Of a stretch of 23,319 bases of DNA, positions 19,965 to 23,319 are shown one piece after another. Position 1 is the first letter of the stretch. The number at the start of each line of letters is the position of its first letter. The stretch spans positions 58,772-82,090 of the forward strand of contig MNCI01023772.1 in the NCBI GenBank assembly GCA_015680685.1, in the 5' to 3' direction. Under the pieces are notes generated by a model. The model worked only from the letters and a program-made list of their open reading frames with translations. It was not told the DNA's origin and did no database searches. Source of the stretch: Gnetum montanum (Eukaryota; Streptophyta; Gnetopsida; Gnetales; Gnetaceae). A program made the position numbers and the translations under genes.

Positions 19965-22352
19965 ATGGATTCCTTTTACTCAAACACAACCGCCATGATC
20001 GCTACTGATCTGGGTGTTGCACCTGTGAATCCTACGGTGGTCATAGGACCCGCTCCTGGTGCAACAGGACCTCAAGGACCATTGCACCGTTCATTGAGAC
20101 TTCAGGGGAAAGAGCCTATCTTCACGGTTATAACCCCTGAAGAATACAATTTCATATGCGTCAAGATCCAGGCGAGGCTGGCTCTTAGCCGAGCCGAGCT
20201 GGAGACGAAGCGAAACTTTGAGGTGCTCCACCGAGGGGGCTATGATTTTAAGCCGAAGGCCTACAATATAATCCCATTGACTGAATAACAACACGAAATT
20301 ATCGCACAGTTGGTCATGGCCAGAGGCCAAACTTCACAACCCGTGGTGGAGCCTCAGCATGGGGAAGAGGCGGAGGATGAATTCACGGCTTTGTCGGAGC
20401 ATTCATTCCACACTCTGATGTCCCACACACAAGTAAATCCGTTGTTCCCTTTCGACGGAGAGGTAACCACTCTTGACATAGCCGCGACAACGCAGACGCA
20501 AATCCCCCTCTTTCCATAGGCCAAGGCGTAGCCATCTGGGTTGTAAGCACAACAACCACACCATAATGCAGGGGTGGGTCCATCCCAACAGGTCATTAGT
20601 ATTCCGGCGGTGGTCCCGGAAACCGCCACGCCCCATTTCATCCCTCAAGTACAAGCTCACACTGTACCGAAAACTCGTTCAGCACAAATGTTCCCGCCCC
20701 CACCAACTCAGCAAAATACCACAGTCGTACCATAGTAGACCTTTATTCAAAACCTTGCAACAAGTCAATGGATCAACCCTGCTACACAACACCACCCGTC
20801 TGCGGTGTACGGTGCACAGCCATCGGTCGGACCTGCGGCACAATTTTCGCAGGTGTTTCCTCCATATACTTACCATTATCCTACGCAGCAAGCAGGAGTT
20901 AACCTCTCGTCTCAGACCGATGGATGGTGGTCTTTGCAGGCCCCTCAGCCTGCAGGAATCCCTGCTCCACCAGCAGTTAGCCAACCCCCTCCTGCATTCC
21001 AGTTTCCTAGGGCTCCCTGCCCAGTCCAACCTCCTGTGCCTGCTGCACAGACACCCCCGTTAACAGGTCTAGATCAAGCTTTCCAGCTTATCCAGATGCT
21101 TACCGAAGAGGTTCGATGCCTCAAGACTGCTGGATCTGATACTATTCAGATCATGGACTTCTATCAGGATGATCCGATCAATCCAGCGGTCCCCGTGCTG
21201 TCGTTGCCACTAGGGATGTCCCTCCCTCATTTCACCAAGTATAATGGAGAGGGGAATCCCAACACCCATCTGGCCACCTTCAGATCTAAATCTTTGTTGT
21301 TGCAACAGTGGCCGTACACTTTGATCCGAGTCTTCACGATGTCTTTGACAGGGAAGGCTTTAGACTGGTATAGAGCTTTCCCACGCTCTTCCATTTCAAC
21401 CTTGGAAGAGCTGCTGACTCAATTTGTGACCCGTTTCAAATACAACCTGAAACTGGAAGTCACGTTGGAACAGCTTATGGGGGTGAAACAAGACCTGCTC
21501 GAGCCAGTCCAAAAGTTTATACAGCGTTGGAATGCTACCTTGAATAAGATCCACGACTCGATCACGGACTCCCATCTACTGGCTATATTCAAGGGAGTAA
21601 TCAACGACTTCATTAAGTCTAAGCTGTATTATCTTTCCCCTGGCAATATACATCAGGCCTTCACGCAGGTCCGAAGCATCCAAGATGCTGCGGAGGCCAG
21701 CAAAGACCCAGCATATGTCACCTACAAAAATGCACACAGCAAAGCCAAAGACAAAGGCAAGCCAACGACAACGACAGTAGCTGCGCTGATTGAAAACACG
21801 AAAAACAAGAACAAGAAGGCACCCACAACAGCACCGCCTGAGGCCACGGTTGGTGTCGGCACCAGCCAAGCCACAGCTGCCCCTGAACAGGCCCCCCAGC
21901 CAAAGCCAAATTTTGAGCGCAGAGATTGTTCAAAATATGCGACTTTACCCGTGAAACATTCCGAACTGCAGAAACAACTGTTAGCGGCAGGACACATTCA
22001 ACCTAAGAAAGTGTCCGAGGAAGCCTTGAAGTGTCACAGACGTCACTGTGAACTGTTAAAGGATCCTTCTTTAGCTCTACCTAACGAACTAGCAGTTCCG
22101 AGATCTTTTAGGCTGGACCGTTTCTGTGACTACCACCAGATGTGTGGTCACAACACGGATTATTGTTGGGCGTTGAAGGACGACATTCAACGCATGATCG
22201 ACGAAGGTCATCTAAAACTAGACAGAAGTAACCCCACACGTCTGGAAAATCAAACACTGCATGTATACAAGGATCCGTTGAACACAAGTTACGATCCTTA
22301 TACAATCACTATAGTGAGTACGGACGGTGAGCGTAAGGAACCGCCAAAATAG
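19965..22352 (+). pseudogene. gag: gag, six internal stops (right element)
   Basis: Structural Gag protein in one frame. The start chosen is the ATG at 19965 (aATGg context), about 250 bases after the LTR. An N-terminal block (YNFICVKIQ, FEVLHRGG) is shared with the left element. A Gln/Pro-rich region (20520-21060) precedes the capsid-type gag domain (about 21230-21720, with KALDWYRAFPRSSISTLEEL). A Lys/Ala-rich stretch (21720-21900) and a zinc knuckle at 22125-22166 (C-DY-H-QMCG-H-NTDY-C, that is CX2HX4HX4C) follow. Stops lie at 20286, 20517, 20529, 20544, 20733 and 20736; from 20739 the frame is open to TAG 22350. The open part alone keeps capsid and knuckle. Confidence 0.9.
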
Positions 22353-23319
22353 CCTTTTGTTTTGCGCATGCCCGCCAGCTTACCAAGGGGGCCAACAACT
22401 TCTTTGGCAGCCAGTGGGATCTCACGGCCACCGTTTATCATACGGGCGCCTTCCCAAGCACGCCATCAGTCACGCGACAGTACCCAAGCCGCGGGTTCAT
22501 CCGTGCCCATGCCGAGAGCACCCTTCATTATTAGGGTGCCAAAACCATAGGCTGACCCTCTCATGCAGGGGCAGACCTCCAGCCAGAACAACCAGCCATT
22601 GACTCCCAAGTGAAAGGAGGAGAATACCGCAATTAACGCAGGAAAAGACCACCCTACGCTCGGCTTCCCTAAGCCCTTGCCCCTGGCCTCGGTGCCTATG
22701 ACTATGCCCCAGAAGCATGCCAAAGGTACAAAAACGTAGCCACCTTCTCTTGGTAGGAAGAAGAATGACCCCCCCACTGACACCACTACGCCTCGAGAGA
22801 TCCGTCTTTTGGGCCGAATGGAGGAGGAAAAGGGGGATAAACAACCCTGCTGAGAGAAGGACCTCCTCGATGCATTCACGCAGGTCAAACAAGCTCTCAA
22901 GCAAAAGAACACAACGCTGATCCTATACGACCTACTGATGACTTCTCGAGAACACCGTGAGGCTATGGTATGCATGTTGACGTCTATATCAGTGGATGCC
23001 AGCCTTCCAGAGGAAGAGGAAGCGATACACACTATCATGTTTCCTTCTGAAGCTGAACAACCCAAGCCTACCTCGTTGACCTTCCTGGATGAGTCTATCA
23101 AAGATGATCCGGAGAAAGGTTAAGTAACGACTGAGCCCATGTTCATTGCCATTCAGGTCGGCCAGTACCGGATCCGGAGGGTACACGTGGATGATGGTGC
23201 AACTGCTAACGTCGTTCCCTATCCCATCGTGGATAGATTGGGATTGGTCGACCAGATCACTCCCATGACGACAGCTTGCGTAAAATCATTCAACGGAGCA
23301 CGGGTTCAAGTCAAGGGGA
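22353..23319 (+). pseudogene. Gag-Pol linker and aspartic protease, cut by window end
   Basis: The gag frame continues without a shift past TAG 22350 through five more stops (22548, 22611, 22737, 22851, 23121). It carries two PFII-R-(A/V)P motifs near 22430 and 22520, a basic stretch, then DLLMTSREHREAMVCMLTSI (about 22922-22990). An acidic segment rich in Glu follows. The protease begins near 23136; its active-site loop VDDGATANVV is at 23187-23216, with the catalytic Asp before Gly, then LGLVDQ and KSFNGARVQVKG. The flap and C-terminal part lie beyond the window. It aligns along its length with 11281-12200 of the left element. Retropepsin-like maturation of Gag-Pol is the family role. Confidence 0.88.

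Larger units (their letters stand above)
18363..23319 (+). mobile_element. Younger Tat/Ogre-type LTR retrotransposon, 5' half
   Basis: A sharp rise in GC and CpG near 18365 marks its start. It comprises a 5' LTR, a primer-binding site, a leader and a gag-protease reading frame that runs off the window. Its Gag and protease align with those of the left element throughout, but the LTRs share nothing obvious. The LTR start is uncertain (TGAAACACC at 18363 or TGAAAATTACG at 18373). RT, integrase and the 3' LTR must lie beyond 23319. It carries twelve in-frame stops, so it is not autonomous. Confidence 0.88.

Noticed and set aside
20805-22352. 515-codon ORF taken as a separate intact gene
   Set aside because: Its frame is continuous upstream to the ATG at 19965 through six stops, and the left element shows the same N-terminal block, so it is the surviving part of gag.
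22466-23101. Minus-strand 211-codon ORF opposite gag-pro
   Set aside because: It is the antisense of the gag-protease linker, with no protein features of its own. The plus frame aligns with the left element.
1-23319. tRNA, rRNA or other RNA genes
   Set aside because: No cloverleaf with A and B boxes and no rRNA-like stretch was seen. The tRNA-like match at 19724 is a primer-binding site.

Overview
The window looks like repeat-dense nuclear DNA of a seed plant. There is no bacterial gene organisation, no convincing intact host gene and no RNA gene. Two Ty3/gypsy LTR retrotransposons of the plant Tat/Ogre type fill almost all of it. The great age of the first element and its multi-kilobase non-coding filler fit a large, slowly purged genome such as a gymnosperm, but the species cannot be fixed from this sequence.

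Left element (about 10-17449, minus strand): an old, complete, AT-rich, CpG-poor copy of about 17.4 kb. Read on the minus strand it runs: 5' LTR (15980-17449), a long leader with a tandem duplication and G-rich tracts (14654-15979), gag (about 12300-14653), protease (about 11281-12200), a 6.9 kb non-coding block (4372-11280), reverse transcriptase, RNase H and integrase (1695-4371), a 29-bp minisatellite, a possible polypurine tract, and the 3' LTR (about 10-1442). The coding parts align by eye with the second element. They carry many stop codons but rather few frameshifts. RNase H is joined to integrase by an internal deletion.

The block between protease and RT sits where Ogre elements carry a spliced intron. 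It has an in-phase GT...AG pair: donor at 11280/11279 and acceptor ending at 4372. Inside it are about 18 degenerate units of about 185 bp, each built round a hairpin-like inverted repeat (4980-8210). It also holds 29-bp repeats near both ends and several smaller tandem duplications. An expanded retrotransposon intron is the most interesting reading. A nested insertion is the main alternative.

Between the elements (17450-18362) lies AT-rich DNA with splice-like signals and one long, nearly open minus-strand frame. It may be a relic of a spliced gene.

Right element (about 18363-23319, plus strand, cut by the window edge): a GC- and CpG-richer, younger copy. Its 5' LTR has a U3 packed with TTACGC/GCGTAA inverted repeats, a bZIP-type site and a TATA box. 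A primer-binding site follows, then one gag-protease reading frame broken by twelve in-frame stops and apparently no frameshift. The protease active site lies near the right edge. The two elements share gag-pro ancestry, but their LTRs look unrelated.
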